Positions 52,958 to 64,000 of a stretch of DNA of 64,000 nucleotides are shown piece after piece; the stretch's first letter is position 1; every line of letters begins with the position of its first letter. Location of the stretch: NCBI GenBank assembly GCA_963682175.1, contig OY821784.1:32469621-32533620 (forward strand), written 5' to 3'. The position numbers were made by a program, and so were the translations under genes. A model generated the notes under the pieces. It was not told where the DNA came from. It ran no database searches and was given only the letters and a program-made list of their open reading frames with translations. This DNA comes from Triglochin maritima (lineage: Eukaryota > Streptophyta > Magnoliopsida > Alismatales > Juncaginaceae).

Positions 52958-54074
52958 AAATAACAAAATGTAGTTATTTGTACAATTGTGGCCCTTACCT
53001 ATTGTAATAAGACAACTCCTTGTTTTAAGATTGTGTATTAGTAAACTAGCTTACTGCTATTCTGTGCTTTTAATAGACCTTAACGAGTTATTCAACTTAA
53101 TTGGTACATGGCAATGTGGTTGGGTGATGATAGTTCTTTTTTTGGTTTAAATCAGCTGGTCCATAGCATGTCCATAGTCACGATGATTACAGTAGAGTTT
53201 TCTAGGATTTTTTTGCCCTTAAAAAGTTTTAGAAATTAAGCACGGACCAATCATCTCGTGTTCTCAATTCACCAGATCGATTAGTGAACAAATTTAGGTA
53301 ATAGTTTGGATGCTAATAGAAATCGCTACTTAGGAATAAACAAAATAATTTACTATCCAGTTCATTCATCGGGCTGCATTTTCATTTACAGGCAAATACA
53401 TTCACTGTGAAGACCTTGTTGGGGTTCCCTGTCCATCCCACTTCCTAACCTCCCTTGACCACTGCTCTTTGATTGAGTCGTCGTCACTGAGTTAGAATTC
53501 ACAAGAATTGGAACAATTCGAGGTTTCTCAAGCTTCGAGGGCTCTCAACCTCTAAACCGCTAGAACACTAGAATATGGGCTATTGAAAATGCATAGCACC
53601 ATTTTCTCTTTCTTTTATATTTATGCTCTCAACGGATGTGGGTTTCACGTTAATTGATGTGCATGATAATAATTTTCATCCAATAGTATAGGCATCACAC
53701 CAATTTTGATCTTTTGGGGGAATACCCAAACAAAAAATTCTTATAATTTCTCTGACTCTCTCGTCGATTAACTTGAGATTTTTGAGATTGGACAACCAAA
53801 CTCTAGTCATTCCATTGTTTTATACATCTTTAACGTCATTGTGCCATTTTTTAAAGATGAACTCTAACACTTTCAAAGTCTCATTTTCAACATTCAAATT
53901 CTAAATTTCACAATTGTGTTATTCATTCCAAATCACATCTAAGTCCTCAATGTTGACTATTTAATGTTAGATGAAAAGATGAAAAAATGGTTGATTAATG
54001 ATTGCTCCACGGTCGTATGATTCGAAGTGAGTGTTACCTAATCATAACTAATTTTTTTTCTTCGATATTCATCA

Positions 54075-54298
54075 AAAATATTAAAATTAGCATGATGTCA
54101 ATACTTTTAGTTGAAAATTACTCTCATGTACATCAGTCAGTATGAACTCACGTCCGTTAGATTCCTATGACGTAAACCATTACGAGAGGCTAATAGATGT
54201 GGCCTACCACTAACGGATGTGCATGAGAATAATTTACAGAGATAAGTATCCAACCAATATACACAAAAATATGAGTATGATGCTAATTTTAATATTTT
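54075..54298. repeat. MITE-like nested inverted repeat
   Basis: Outer arms AAAATATTAAAATTAGCAT (54075-54093) and its exact reverse complement (54280-54298), with inner arms 54116-54134 and 54216-54234 (17 of 19 paired), fold as one long stem-loop. No target duplication was identified. Confidence 0.6.
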
Positions 54299-54580
54299 CA
54301 ATTAATACTCAAGCAAAAAATGTTGGGTGAGAATATGGAGCGGCGTGGATTCCAAGGAGAAGCCAATTTTTTTAGAATTTGGATTCACACATCGTTACAT
54401 CAATCAATGTCTAAGTCAACGAAGAAGTCTTGCACATGCATACCCACGTCAATGGATGAAAGCATAGTTGTTGTATTCCATTGGAAAAGCAAATGTGAAG
54501 TCACCAAATGTGTGGTCAATTTTACAGGAAACACGATAACACGACACGAAGTTAGTGGATTTGGATTGAGAATTTGAGCT

Positions 54581-55138
54581 GGATATGGCAACATGATTAT
54601 TAAATGGGTTGGATATGGCAACACGATTATTAAATGGGTTGGATATGAATTTCTGCTGCAAAAACGATTAACACAATTAAGACACGATAAAACATTGGGT
54701 AATTAGGCACGCGATTACGAATACAACACGATTAATACACGACTAATACCGACAAGTCTATAAGTAATATATAAGTTAAAAATTATAATAAATAAATTCT
54801 AATAACTGAATGACATATTTATAATTTTACCAATTATATATATAATTGGTTTGAAACTTTGAAGTTTGAACTCTGAACGAGTGGATAATCGTGTGTTAAA
54901 CATGTGTTAAATGGTGTAAACGGTAGCGGTGTTAAACGTGTACACGTAGTAACCCGTTTAATAATCGGGTATAAACGGGTTGGATATGACAACACGATTA
55001 TAAATGAGTTGGATACGGTAGAAATTTAGCAACACGATTATTAAATGGGTCGGATACGGCGCAACACCTAGAGCTTATATATAGGAGTTGACACGACACG
55101 ATTAGCACACGACACGATTGACATCCCTAACCTCAGCG
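54581..55138. mobile_element. Possible hAT-like MITE with internal repeats
   Basis: The right end reads CACGACACGATTGACATCCC-TA, that is TAGGGATGTCAATCGTGTCG on the minus strand, a common hAT MITE terminus. Words such as ACACGATTATTAAATGGGT and TTGGATATGGCAACA recur inside, with a 30-bp tandem unit at 54581-54650. The left terminus was not found. Confidence 0.45.
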
Positions 55139-55649
55139 TGTAGACTGGAAAATCTAACGCCATAATTTTAGTCTTCCATCAAGTCTACTTGGTAATAAAT
55201 CCTAATTATTGTACTGTGTTCTCGTACGGACTTGCAATATAATTCTTTCTTTCTTTCAGTAATATAATTATAAAAAACATAGCTTGGACTTTCGATGGTG
55301 CAATGATAGGAAGCCATCGAAACTTTAATAATAAAAATTAGAATATTACCGATGACATTAAGATTGTGTTTGGATGACCGATAAACGGGTCAGATTTATT
55401 AAAAATTTGACTTTTTCTCTCTTTGCATCCAAAACCCTAAACAAATAGTTATTCAAAAACCTCAAAAAATGCTTTTTGTAAATGTTTTTCAAAGTGATAC
55501 AACTTGCTTATGTTGGAATCACTACTCACAAGACTTTTCGACCTGAAAAAATATATTTGAGAAATGTAAAACAAAAAAAATCCATAAAAGTCAAAAAACT
55601 AGGTAAAAGAAAAGTTTTGACTCTTATCCTAATTTTGCTGGATAAGAAA

Positions 55650-56460
55650 TTAAGAGCACCCCTAACGGGTGCTCTTTTAGGGTCGGGTCGTGGAGGGACC
55701 CGACCCCTCCCCCCTTATCCAGGGGTGCGACCTGGGTCATCGACCCAACCCATGTTGCGACCCGGGTTGGCCCAAAAAAACTAAAAATTAGTGTTTTTTT
55801 AAGAAATCATTTATTTATATTTGTTAAATGATATTTTATTGATATGTGGTTGGTGTTAAGGAGTGAAAAATGAGTTGGATTGGGTGGTGGGTTGTATAAT
55901 GTTTTTCACTAGAGAGAAGTTGGGTTGGTGGGGGGGGGGATTATGTGTTGGGGTTGTTGATGACCTAATTTTTTACTTTACATCACATCATATCTTTTAT
56001 GCTTCCTTAAACAACCCTTAACAGGTGCTCTTTTTCGGGCATCCGAAATGCCCCCCTTAATGGGAGGGCAGATCTAGGCGGGTATCCGCCCGAAAATCCG
56101 CCCGGGCGCCCCATCCGGGGGGCCACGTGGCCCCCCGGATTGGGTGAGTTTTTATTTGATTTATTGTTTTCAAAAATATTTTAAAAATTATTTAAAATCG
56201 TTTTTTCAAAAATTAATAATTATGAATATGTTTTTTATTTGTTAATATTTTTTTTAAAATTTTGACAATTTTTTCTGTTTTACCTAGAATTGATCCACAA
56301 ATGACGGGGAGGGGAGAGAATGTAGGGCGCTTAAGTTATTTCTCGGTGTGATTAAGAAAAAATTAAGGGGATTGATTTGAGCTGACGTGACTGAGAGAGA
56401 AAATCGGACTCACAGGAACTACCCGGCGCCGTTAACGGTGCTCTTAGAGCATCATCTATG
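55650..56460. repeat. MITE-like GGTGCTCTT repeats and GC-rich palindromes
   Basis: Words CTAACGGGTGCTCTTTTA (about 55660), CTTAACAGGTGCTCTTTTT (about 56019) and GTTAACGGTGCTCTTAGAGC (about 56430) recur in the same orientation, and GAGCACCCCTAACGGGTGCTC is a small hairpin. Two GC-rich cores lie between them. They probably represent two related short non-coding elements. Confidence 0.4.
56113..56140. repeat. Perfect 28-bp palindrome centred on CACGTG
   Basis: The half ATCCGGGGGGCCAC is followed directly by its exact reverse complement GTGGCCCCCCGGAT, with no loop. The centre is a G-box core. Confidence 0.95.
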
Positions 56461-57650
56461 TGAGAAAATATTATGCGAAAGGGTAACGTCGGATGTTATA
56501 ATTCAAATTTTGAATATACGGAACTTAGAATCCTCCCCAACCCAAAAGTTGGGAGCATTTACCCAACAAAAAGTGAAAGGACATTAAGTCCAACAAATTG
56601 TTTGATATTTTTTATTGGGCGGTGGAATGAATAGTGTGACACTTGTCATTCCTTTATTTTTATTATATTTTTTGTGAAAGAGAGATAAATGTTATGTTTT
56701 AGGAATGTTAACGTGAAGGAAAAAGAATTGCAGTTTGTGTTCACTTGACATAAAAATGCAAAGGGAAAATTATATGTTTAAATAAGATCATCAAAATTTA
56801 GATTCACTTTTTGGGACATTCAAACACATACTAAGAAGCAATCCTAATACTCTGAAGATTCTATTTATCTAAAAAAAAATCATAATAGAGTTACTCAAAA
56901 AATTATAATTTCTATGTTTTTCGAAGAGAACTTTAGCATAATATACTGCATTGTTGTTTTGCATCTACAATATTCTTAAGTACTTGAATTTTAGAAGATT
57001 ATTAGAATATATAAATTAACATGTCAGGAAAGTGACTAAACAATACAATTTACACTGCCTAGGTGTAATTAGGCACGCAAAAAATTACTGTTATTTTTTA
57101 AAATAATGTAATACTTTTATTAAATACAGTTATTTGTTTTCAAAAAATGTTTAAAATTTCATCTGACACTGCTCATAAGAAAAACTTCCAGTCCATGTGT
57201 GTTAATATCATATACCCTCCTCATATTAACTTAAATTTTACAAGTTCACGTGGCCGCATGATTATCACATATCATATATGATGAGCTTTTCTTTACGTTT
57301 GCATATTATCACATTCAAATGCACTCTTCCTGCTTGTTATAATTTACTAAGAATTATGTTTGAAATTGCGGGTTGAATGTCTTGAAGATCTTACATGCTA
57401 TTTATCCTTTTTTTTAAAGTTTGTTGGGCAAATAAAATTACTAAAAACTAGCAGATATGGTAATCCATTTACACTTCCCATCAAAACCACAACTTAAACT
57501 AAGAGTCAATGCCATTGACTGACTTGTCCAAAAACGTGAAGCATCTTCTAACTCTGCAATAAATAGCAAATAGCAACAGAGAAAATTTGAATCAGTCGCC
57601 CTCGAATATTATATATTCCTCACTTAAGGCTTGCCTTTTCTCTCCACAAC

Positions 57651-60600
57651 ATGCCTTCCAACTTCTTCAATCTAATTCTTCTTCTATCTATCCAATTCTT
57701 CCAAATCTCACTTGGTCATGCAATTCCTAAACCTTCTAGTTGCTTACTAAAAGAAAGAAATGCACTTCTTAAGTTCAAATCAGGCCTTAACGACCCCAGT
57801 GATCTCCTCTCCTCTTGGGCCGATCGTGATTGCTGCCGATGGGTCGGTGTCGTCTGCGATAACACTACCAAACATGTGATAGCACTCGACCTTCGTGGCA
57901 CAGATTTAGCAACTCTAGAAGGTGAGATTGATCCTTCTCTAGCATCTTTAGTGCATCTACAACATCTCGACCTTAGTTACAACAATTTCCACTGGACCAC
58001 CAGTCTCAATTTTATTGCATCCATGCAAGAGTTGAGATATCTCAATCTCTCCAATGCAAATTTGAGTGGTAGTGTGGCCTTTCAACTGGGAAACCTATCC
58101 AAACTCCAATCTTTGGATCTATCAAGTAACTCCTATCTGACCCTTGTCGACCCTCCATGGCTCCACCACCTTGTTTGCTTACAATACATAGATTTATCAT
58201 TCGTGAACGTCCAAGACTCGCCTACGATTCTCCAATCACTTCTAAGCTTACCTTCCATATCTGCCATAACCCTGCGAAATTGTAACATGACCTCACCTCC
58301 TAAATCGATTCCACCCTCGAATTTGTCGTCTTTGTACTTGCTCGATATCTCGGAGAATTTTTTCTCAAATTCAACAACTATCCCCAATTGGATATCCAAC
58401 TTGACCGGCCTTCGAATTCTTAACCTCAAAGGCAATTACCTAAGTGGGTCAATTCCTAATTCTTTAGGGGACTTGTTATCTTTAGAAAAATTGCTTTTGG
58501 CTTGGAATACACTAAGTGGTCCAATCCCACCATCACTTGGAAAGCTAAAATCTCTTCAAGAAGTTGATCTTTCAATCAACACTTTGAGTGGATCAATTCC
58601 GTTGTCCCTTACAAAGTTAGCATCATTAAAGCTACTAGACCTCTCAAGCAATAGTTTGAGTGGTGTAATCCCTACACAACTCTTTAGCCTACCAAATATT
58701 GAGGAATTTAGTTTGTACAACAACCATGATTTAAGTGGAAAAATCCCAGACAATCTTGGGCAACTCAAGACCCTCAAGAAACTCAGTCTTGAGGGTCAAG
58801 GTCTTAGTGGTGTTATATCTGAAGCTCACTTTTTGAATCTTACATTGCTAGAAGTGTTGACTATATCTTCAACAAAATCTTTGGCTTTGAGATTTTCCTA
58901 TGGTTGGGTCCCACCGTTTAGGCTGGTTCGGTTGGTCATGAATGGGTGCAACATGGGACCTGGATTTCCTAATTGGATCCGGACACAAGACAAGTTGGCT
59001 ACGTTGAGTTTGGTTGGTGTTGGGCTTTTTGGGAGAATACCTTCTTGGATTTGGAACTTCTCGCTTGTTTTGGGTAAGTGCGATCTCACTGCTAATAATT
59101 TGACTGGAGAGTTGCCAAAGATGACTGCGGTTGTACCCACGCTTACCGATCTTGATCTCAGTTTCAACCAATTGGAAGGTACGTACGTATGACCATGTTT
59201 CTACAAACATTTGAGGGTTTAAAAATATGTAGTTATATTTTGATTCCACTATAAATTTAGGAACATCTCATTTAATGTGTTGTATCAGACTTCTTTTTTC
59301 TTCTTCTTCTTAATTACTACTACTTTTATATAAAAATGAATATTTCAAGTCATTTAAAAGATTTTTGCTCGATTGCTACAATCCAAAACAACTTTTCTAG
59401 TTATTTATTACCACTTATTGCCTTTCAATCTCAGGGTCAGTTACCATACCACTCCACTTGATGACCTCGCTAATATCCCTCAACATCTCCGGAAACAATT
59501 TTTTAGGAAAGTTTGAGGTGAAGGGTGGTCCTTGTGGGTTAGGCACTGTCGACTTAAGAAACAACAAATTCTCAGGTAGATTTCCATCATCGTTACAGAT
59601 TTGTTCTCAAATGTATGATCTCCACCTTGGTTGGAACAAGTTTAGTGGATCCCTACCAGCATGGATAGTTCAAAGCTTTCCAAACCTTTTCTCCCTCAGC
59701 TTAAGATCTAACCACATCTCCGGTCGGCTGCTAAACCTATCGGTTTCTGTTCTCGATCTTGCGGGAAATAATCTTAGTGGAACCATGCCAGAGGGTTTGC
59801 TTTGTGGTGCAAACATTGTTAATCTCGGAGACAACAATCTTAGTGGTGTAATTGGGGACTTGAAGTGCCCATGCTCCCTCCAATCCTTACATTTAGAAAA
59901 CAACTACTTAAGTGGAGTTCTCCCAAGTTTCATGCGAAGTTGCACCAATATGGTTGTTCTTGACCTTGGGAACAACATGTTGGAGGGTCCCATCCCAAGT
60001 TGGGTACCCGAAAAGATGTCGTCGTTGAAAGTTCTTCGTCTTCGATCGAACAAGTTTTCCGGTACGATTCCACGTCAAGTGTCGAACATGAACGATCTCC
60101 AAATCTTAGACCTTGCAAACAACAACTTGCATGGAATGCTACCGGAAGGCTTTGGTAATTTTAGCGCCATGAAGATCAGACATAACAAGAACGAGACTTT
60201 TCACGTTGAGGGTCCGTTGTTATATTCCGAAGAAAGTCTTGTGGTGTTCACCAAGGGCGGAGAGTTGTCGTTTGGCTCAAACCTCGTGCTTATCACAAGC
60301 ATAGATTTGTCAAGAAATAACTTGGTTGGGAAGGTACCAAAAGGTATAGGAGATCTTGTAGGGCTGGTCAACTTGAATTTGTCAGAAAATAGCCTTAGTG
60401 GTCGAATTCCTGATAGCATTAGTGGACTACTAGAGATGGACACTCTAGACTTGTCCATCAACAACTTCACAGGTGAAATTCCACAAAGCTTGTCAAAGAT
60501 GACGTTGTTGTCTCACTTGAACTTGTCATTTAACGGACTCTTTGGGGTAATTCCAGTAGGCGGTCAATTCTCTACTTTTTCGAACGAGTCTTTCATGGGA

Positions 60601-60885
60601 AATCCTGGTCTCTGTGGGTTTCCATTGGCAAGTTGTGAACCAAAAAAGAGCACCGATGTGAGCAATATTAACGACGATTGGGATATACATGACAAGTTAT
60701 TGCTTTATGCATTCACAGCTTTGGGGTTCATACTTGGATTTTGGTCCGTTTTTGGGACCATTTTGTTCAAGGCGAGATGGAGATATGTTTATTTTAGATT
60801 CATCGACAACATGCGTGATGACGTATATGTAGCGTTTGCTGTGAAAATCAAGCCTCGAGTGAAAAGATTGTGTCGTATGAATTGA
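57651..60885 (+). CDS. LRR receptor-like protein (EIX/Ve-type RLP)
   Basis: A cell-surface receptor without a kinase, of the type that detects pathogen molecules and signals through partner kinases such as SOBIR1. Two exons, 57651-59178 and 59435-60885, joined by a 256-bp GT-AG intron in phase 1, give 992 residues. Order: signal peptide (about 1-24); LRRNT domain with CLLKERNALLKFKSGL and DCCRWVGVVCDN; many LRRs with LxxLxLSxNxLSGxIP spacing; a non-LRR island (about 810-850, ETFHVEGPLLYSEESLVVF); four further LRRs; the NPGLCGFPLASC cap; a transmembrane helix (about 925-948, LLLYAFTALGFILGFWSVFG); and a short basic tail with the WRYVYFRFIDNMRDDVYV motif of EIX2-like RLPs. RLP genes of this type are often intronless. 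Without splicing, translation would end at 59192 in a secreted ectodomain. Confidence 0.87.
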
Positions 60886-61212
60886 GTAAAAAGGAAATGC
60901 AATATTTATGGTGCTTTGTACTTGCATGTACGCAAGTAATTAGGATTGTAATGTTTCTACCATTATGAATAACCATGGAGTATGCAAACAGTGTAATTAT
61001 TGTTGTTTAAAAGTAGACCATCTGCGTACTCATGATTCTTCCATAGAAAATTGTCCACTTAAAAAACCAATTTCTGTTTGCTCTGCTAGTAAATAGTTAG
61101 TCATAAAATACTAGACCGACAAAATAAATCCAGTTAATCAGAAAATTCTCACCAACCTACTTGGTGTTGTTTTTGTCCATCATCGGTCCCTGCACCAATT
61201 TGATGTTCATAA
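60886..61212. other. 3' flank of the RLP gene
   Basis: AT-rich 3' untranslated and intergenic DNA. Nothing else is seen. Confidence 0.5.
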
Positions 61213-62800
61213 TGAGTTTTTACATTGTATGTTGAAGATGAAGTACATATGAAACCTCCTCCAGGTTATCTCAAACACGAGAGTAGTTGGTACGCAAATT
61301 ACACAATTCTCTTTATGGTCTCGTACAAGCTTCACAAAATTCGTTTGCAAAGCTTGCTAGTTCCCTTAAAGCTGGTTATCATCAGTCGAAAGCATACTAT
61401 TCCTTATTCACATGCAAGATCACCAACAACACTTTTACTATTGTCTTGATGTGGGAGTTTGTAAGGTTTGGGCTTTTGACATGTTATATTATTCTGTACG
61501 GACTATGGTTTTATGAATTTTAAGAATTTCATAATTTATGGTACTCTCGACTTAAGATATTGGCTTTCGATTGCGTTTTTGCATATAGTTTAGAAAGTGG
61601 TTTTGACTGTTCAAGTCATTAAGGCACGATCAATCGGAAATAAGCATGAATGAGAACACTTTGTAATTCTCATTCTACAAACCCATTCTTGATCTATGTC
61701 TTACCTTTTTACTAATATTGTGACTACTGATGGAATAAGTAACGAATAAATGTTATCCGCTTTGATCGTGTGTTACTGAAATCGATGGACCAAATTAATT
61801 GGGAAATTCTGTTTAGACAACAAAAATTTGCACGCATTAGGATTCTCGCTATATGTAATATTTTGAAAACAGAGTGGGATCCAAACGACAAATTGTTAGC
61901 AATTTCTATTTTGCCGACGTCATATCTGGGACATATCACGTCGGATATTCCTAAACCTGAAGTAATATGCCCATATTACCCTAATATCAGATCGTGTTTA
62001 GGACAACTGACGTGATATACTTCTGTTAAAAATATATATATATAATAATACATTTGTGATATAATCTACTAAGATTTCCCTGCATTAAACACATTCGCAA
62101 CATTCCTCCTGCGAACCCAACTCCAACATTCATAATCACTATCACAACATTCCTCCCGCACACCCTCCTCACAATCACAATCAAGCAAACAAAATTTCCA
62201 TTCAATGTCGCAACTTTCAATTCAAGAAAACAAAACAAGTAACATTCATACATTAATTCACATTAAACAGATCGATTTTGTATTCATGTAACATATATTG
62301 ATGATCAACCTACAAGCATACAAACGATCAGATCAAATGGAGGTCATTGAATACTCTAACCCATACTTTGCTGGGTATGTTGATACAACGAAATCCACAT
62401 ATGGATATATCTTCCTACTTGCTGGAGCAACAATCTCTTGGTCTAGCACGAAACAAAAGGTTGTGGTTGCCTCTACCATAGGAGCTGAGTGTGTGGCTTG
62501 TTATATGACATCTTCACAAGCTATTTAGCTGCATAATTTTATTAACACAACTAAGAGTTGTAGACCCTATAGAGAGTCGACCCATAAAGATGTTCTGTGA
62601 TAATGATGCAACAATCTAATTCTCTAACAACAATATGAGCTCCAGTGCATGCAAACACATGGAAATCAAGTTCTTGATTGTTAAGGAGCGAATTAGAGAT
62701 CATTTAGTGTCGATCAAGCATATAAGAATGACTGAAATGCTAGCTGACCCTCTTAATTACCAAGGCACTTCCACCTGGCACCTACAAAGAGCATGTGTCT
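61213..62800 (+). mobile_element. Fragmented Ty1/copia polymerase remnant
   Basis: An RT piece (about 61213-61450) reads VEDEVHMKPPPGY and then, in another frame, KLHNSLYGLVQASQNSF. An RNase H piece (62298-62528, continuing with stops to about 62800) reads YFAGYVDTTKSTYGYIFLLAGA and WSSTKQKVVVASTIGAECVA. About 850 bp of unrelated sequence (61450-62297) separates them, replacing the catalytic YVDD part. It is dead. Confidence 0.8.
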
Positions 62801-63200
62801 AATATGAGATTAGTCTGTTCTTTTAAATACTTTGCTTTGATATGTGGTTGTGACACTATTTTGTGATATTACTTTGGTTTTAAAGATCTTTGTTAGTAGT
62901 TTTATATTTAACTAACTATCGTTGGATAGAATTGATTTGAATAAATATTTGTCATGACATTTGTTGAATTTATTCATACAGTGTTGATTACCACATACAA
63001 TATTTGTTTTGACTAAAGTCTTAGACATCTTAGTACATAAAATGGACATACATTTGAAATAGTGTATTACCATTACGACTGGTGTCTTGGAGGTTGTCGT
63101 ATTCAAATGAAAGTTTTATGTTCTTTCTGCAAATAGGCTCATGGTCTCTCCACGAAAAGTTATTTGACATAAGATAGGTTAGACAAGTCAAGTAGGAGAT

Positions 63201-63400
63201 TGTTGGACTCAAAGTCCTAATGTCCAACTAAAGGTGAATTGACTAACCTAATCGATTAAGTAAGATGGCCTATTAGGAACACATTAAGATAAAGTAGCAG
63301 TGGGGTATATTATAGCACATGATGGGTGTGTTACATGTTAGTTTGATTTGCTTCATGATTAGTGCACAATAAAACTCTAATTGCACATTATAGGATCTTG
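63201..63400 (+). repeat. Start of a copia 3' LTR
   Basis: TGTTGGACTCAAAGTCCTAA follows a purine tract AAGTAGGAGAT (63190-63200), the expected polypurine-tract/LTR junction for the plus-strand copia remnant upstream. The LTR end was not found, so the right limit is a guess. Confidence 0.55.
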
Positions 63401-63746
63401 AACAAATGATTTCCACAATGATATTAAAGAGAAGACCAAGAACACATACCTTGCTCCATGATTCTATTCAACGAAGAGAAATCTCCAATTGCTAAGAACC
63501 GATTTTTCCCTCTTAACCCTCACACACTTTTGATTGATAGAAGTTTTGATGGGGAAAACTAACTTGTGTCTTTGGAAGAGGGATGACAAATCCTTATATA
63601 AAAGTAGAGGGAGTAACCACCCATCATGGTGTAACTACTCACTTAACATAAATCTCTCTTAATTAATCAATTAATTTTAGCCTCATATTATTATTAATTT
63701 AATAAAGTTGAGACTTAATAAATGGGTTACAAGAAAATATCTAACA

Positions 63747-64000
63747 TTCTCCCGCTTAGCCATGTAACATAATTCAACTTCAAGTATTTAATAATAAAAC
63801 ATAATGCGCAAAATTTAAGCTAAAATCTTCCTTATATCAATTAAAACATTAGTCACTACTAAGTATGAAAACCTATAAGGATCGTGGCGGTTGTACGTCA
63901 TAGATTCTGACACATTCCCTTCCATGTATCACAATATAGATTTCATATTTAGTATGATCATTATTGAGAGATATCATAACGGTCTAACGATAATGTCTTT
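63747..64000 (-). mobile_element. End of a second LTR element, minus strand, running off the window
   Basis: On the minus strand AAGCGGGAGAA (63747-63757) is followed by TGTTAGATATTTTCTTGTAA, a typical copia polypurine-tract/LTR junction. The LTR would lie to the left of 63747 and the interior to the right. No coding motif is visible in the last 250 bp. Confidence 0.5.

Larger units (their letters stand above)
52958..57600. other. Intergenic DNA with MITE-like repeats
   Basis: No protein gene is supported over 4.6 kb. It holds the inverted repeats listed separately (54075-54298, 54581-55138, 55650-56460). Short open frames such as 54320-54577 and 55482-55784 have no recognisable domain. Confidence 0.55.

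Noticed and set aside
61724..62015. Open frames on both strands between the copia fragments
   Set aside because: No motif or similarity by eye, and overlapping opposite-strand frames. Treated as filler DNA.

Overview
This is nuclear DNA of a flowering plant, most likely a eudicot. Genes have GT-AG introns, intergenic DNA is AT-rich, and the window holds plant-type Ty1/copia and Ty3/gypsy LTR retrotransposons, Mutator-like elements (MULEs), CACTA and hAT MITEs, and plant-specific gene families (a wall-associated kinase-like extracellular protein, an EIX-type LRR receptor-like protein, a plastid-targeted anthranilate phosphoribosyltransferase and a C-type glutaredoxin). I cannot name the species.

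Layout. 1-2.0 kb: decayed gag/LTR remnant. 2.1-4.1 kb: broken coiled-coil gene fragments and a GTCCAG-rich minisatellite. 6.9-8.1 kb: a WAK-type ectodomain gene without a kinase. 9.2-14.1 kb: a copia element on the minus strand with 240-bp LTRs. 17.5-20.7 kb: MULE 1, internally deleted, with a 9-bp target duplication. 21.7-26.6 kb: the ten-exon trpD/PAT1 gene. 27.6-35.2 kb: a four-exon glutaredoxin gene on the minus strand, whose second intron (about 7 kb) carries a CACTA MITE and a complete 6,432-bp MULE 2. 36.3-52.2 kb: a chromodomain-bearing Ty3/gypsy element (Tekay/Del-like) with an exact 5-bp target duplication. A gag-protease-only LTR element is nested in it, and a 489-bp hAT MITE is nested in that. 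52.2-53.0 kb: the end of a third MULE of the same family. 57.7-60.9 kb: an LRR receptor-like protein gene. 61.2-64.0 kb: copia fragments and LTR ends.

The most interesting system is the MULE family. MULE 2 looks intact. From one end runs a plant mobile domain (PMD, MAIN-like) gene of 650 codons. From the other end, convergently, runs an 879-codon gene whose splicing joins a MURA-type DDE transposase, with an N-terminal zinc-binding domain and a SWIM-like finger, to a C-terminal OTU cysteine-protease domain. Each gene starts about 150 bp inside its terminal inverted repeat with a tiny, length-conserved, phase-0 first exon (18 codons for PMD, 10 for MURA-OTU). Each first intron holds a GC-rich array of palindromes built on GGCGTCT...AGACGCC. 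MULE 1 and the 52-kb fragment keep matching pieces of this plan. The convergent layout is like maize MuDR, with PMD in the place of mudrB.

Coordinates of LTRs, TIRs, target duplications and exon junctions were read by eye and checked for phase. No alignments, database searches or expression data were available, so clade names and functions rest on motif recognition.
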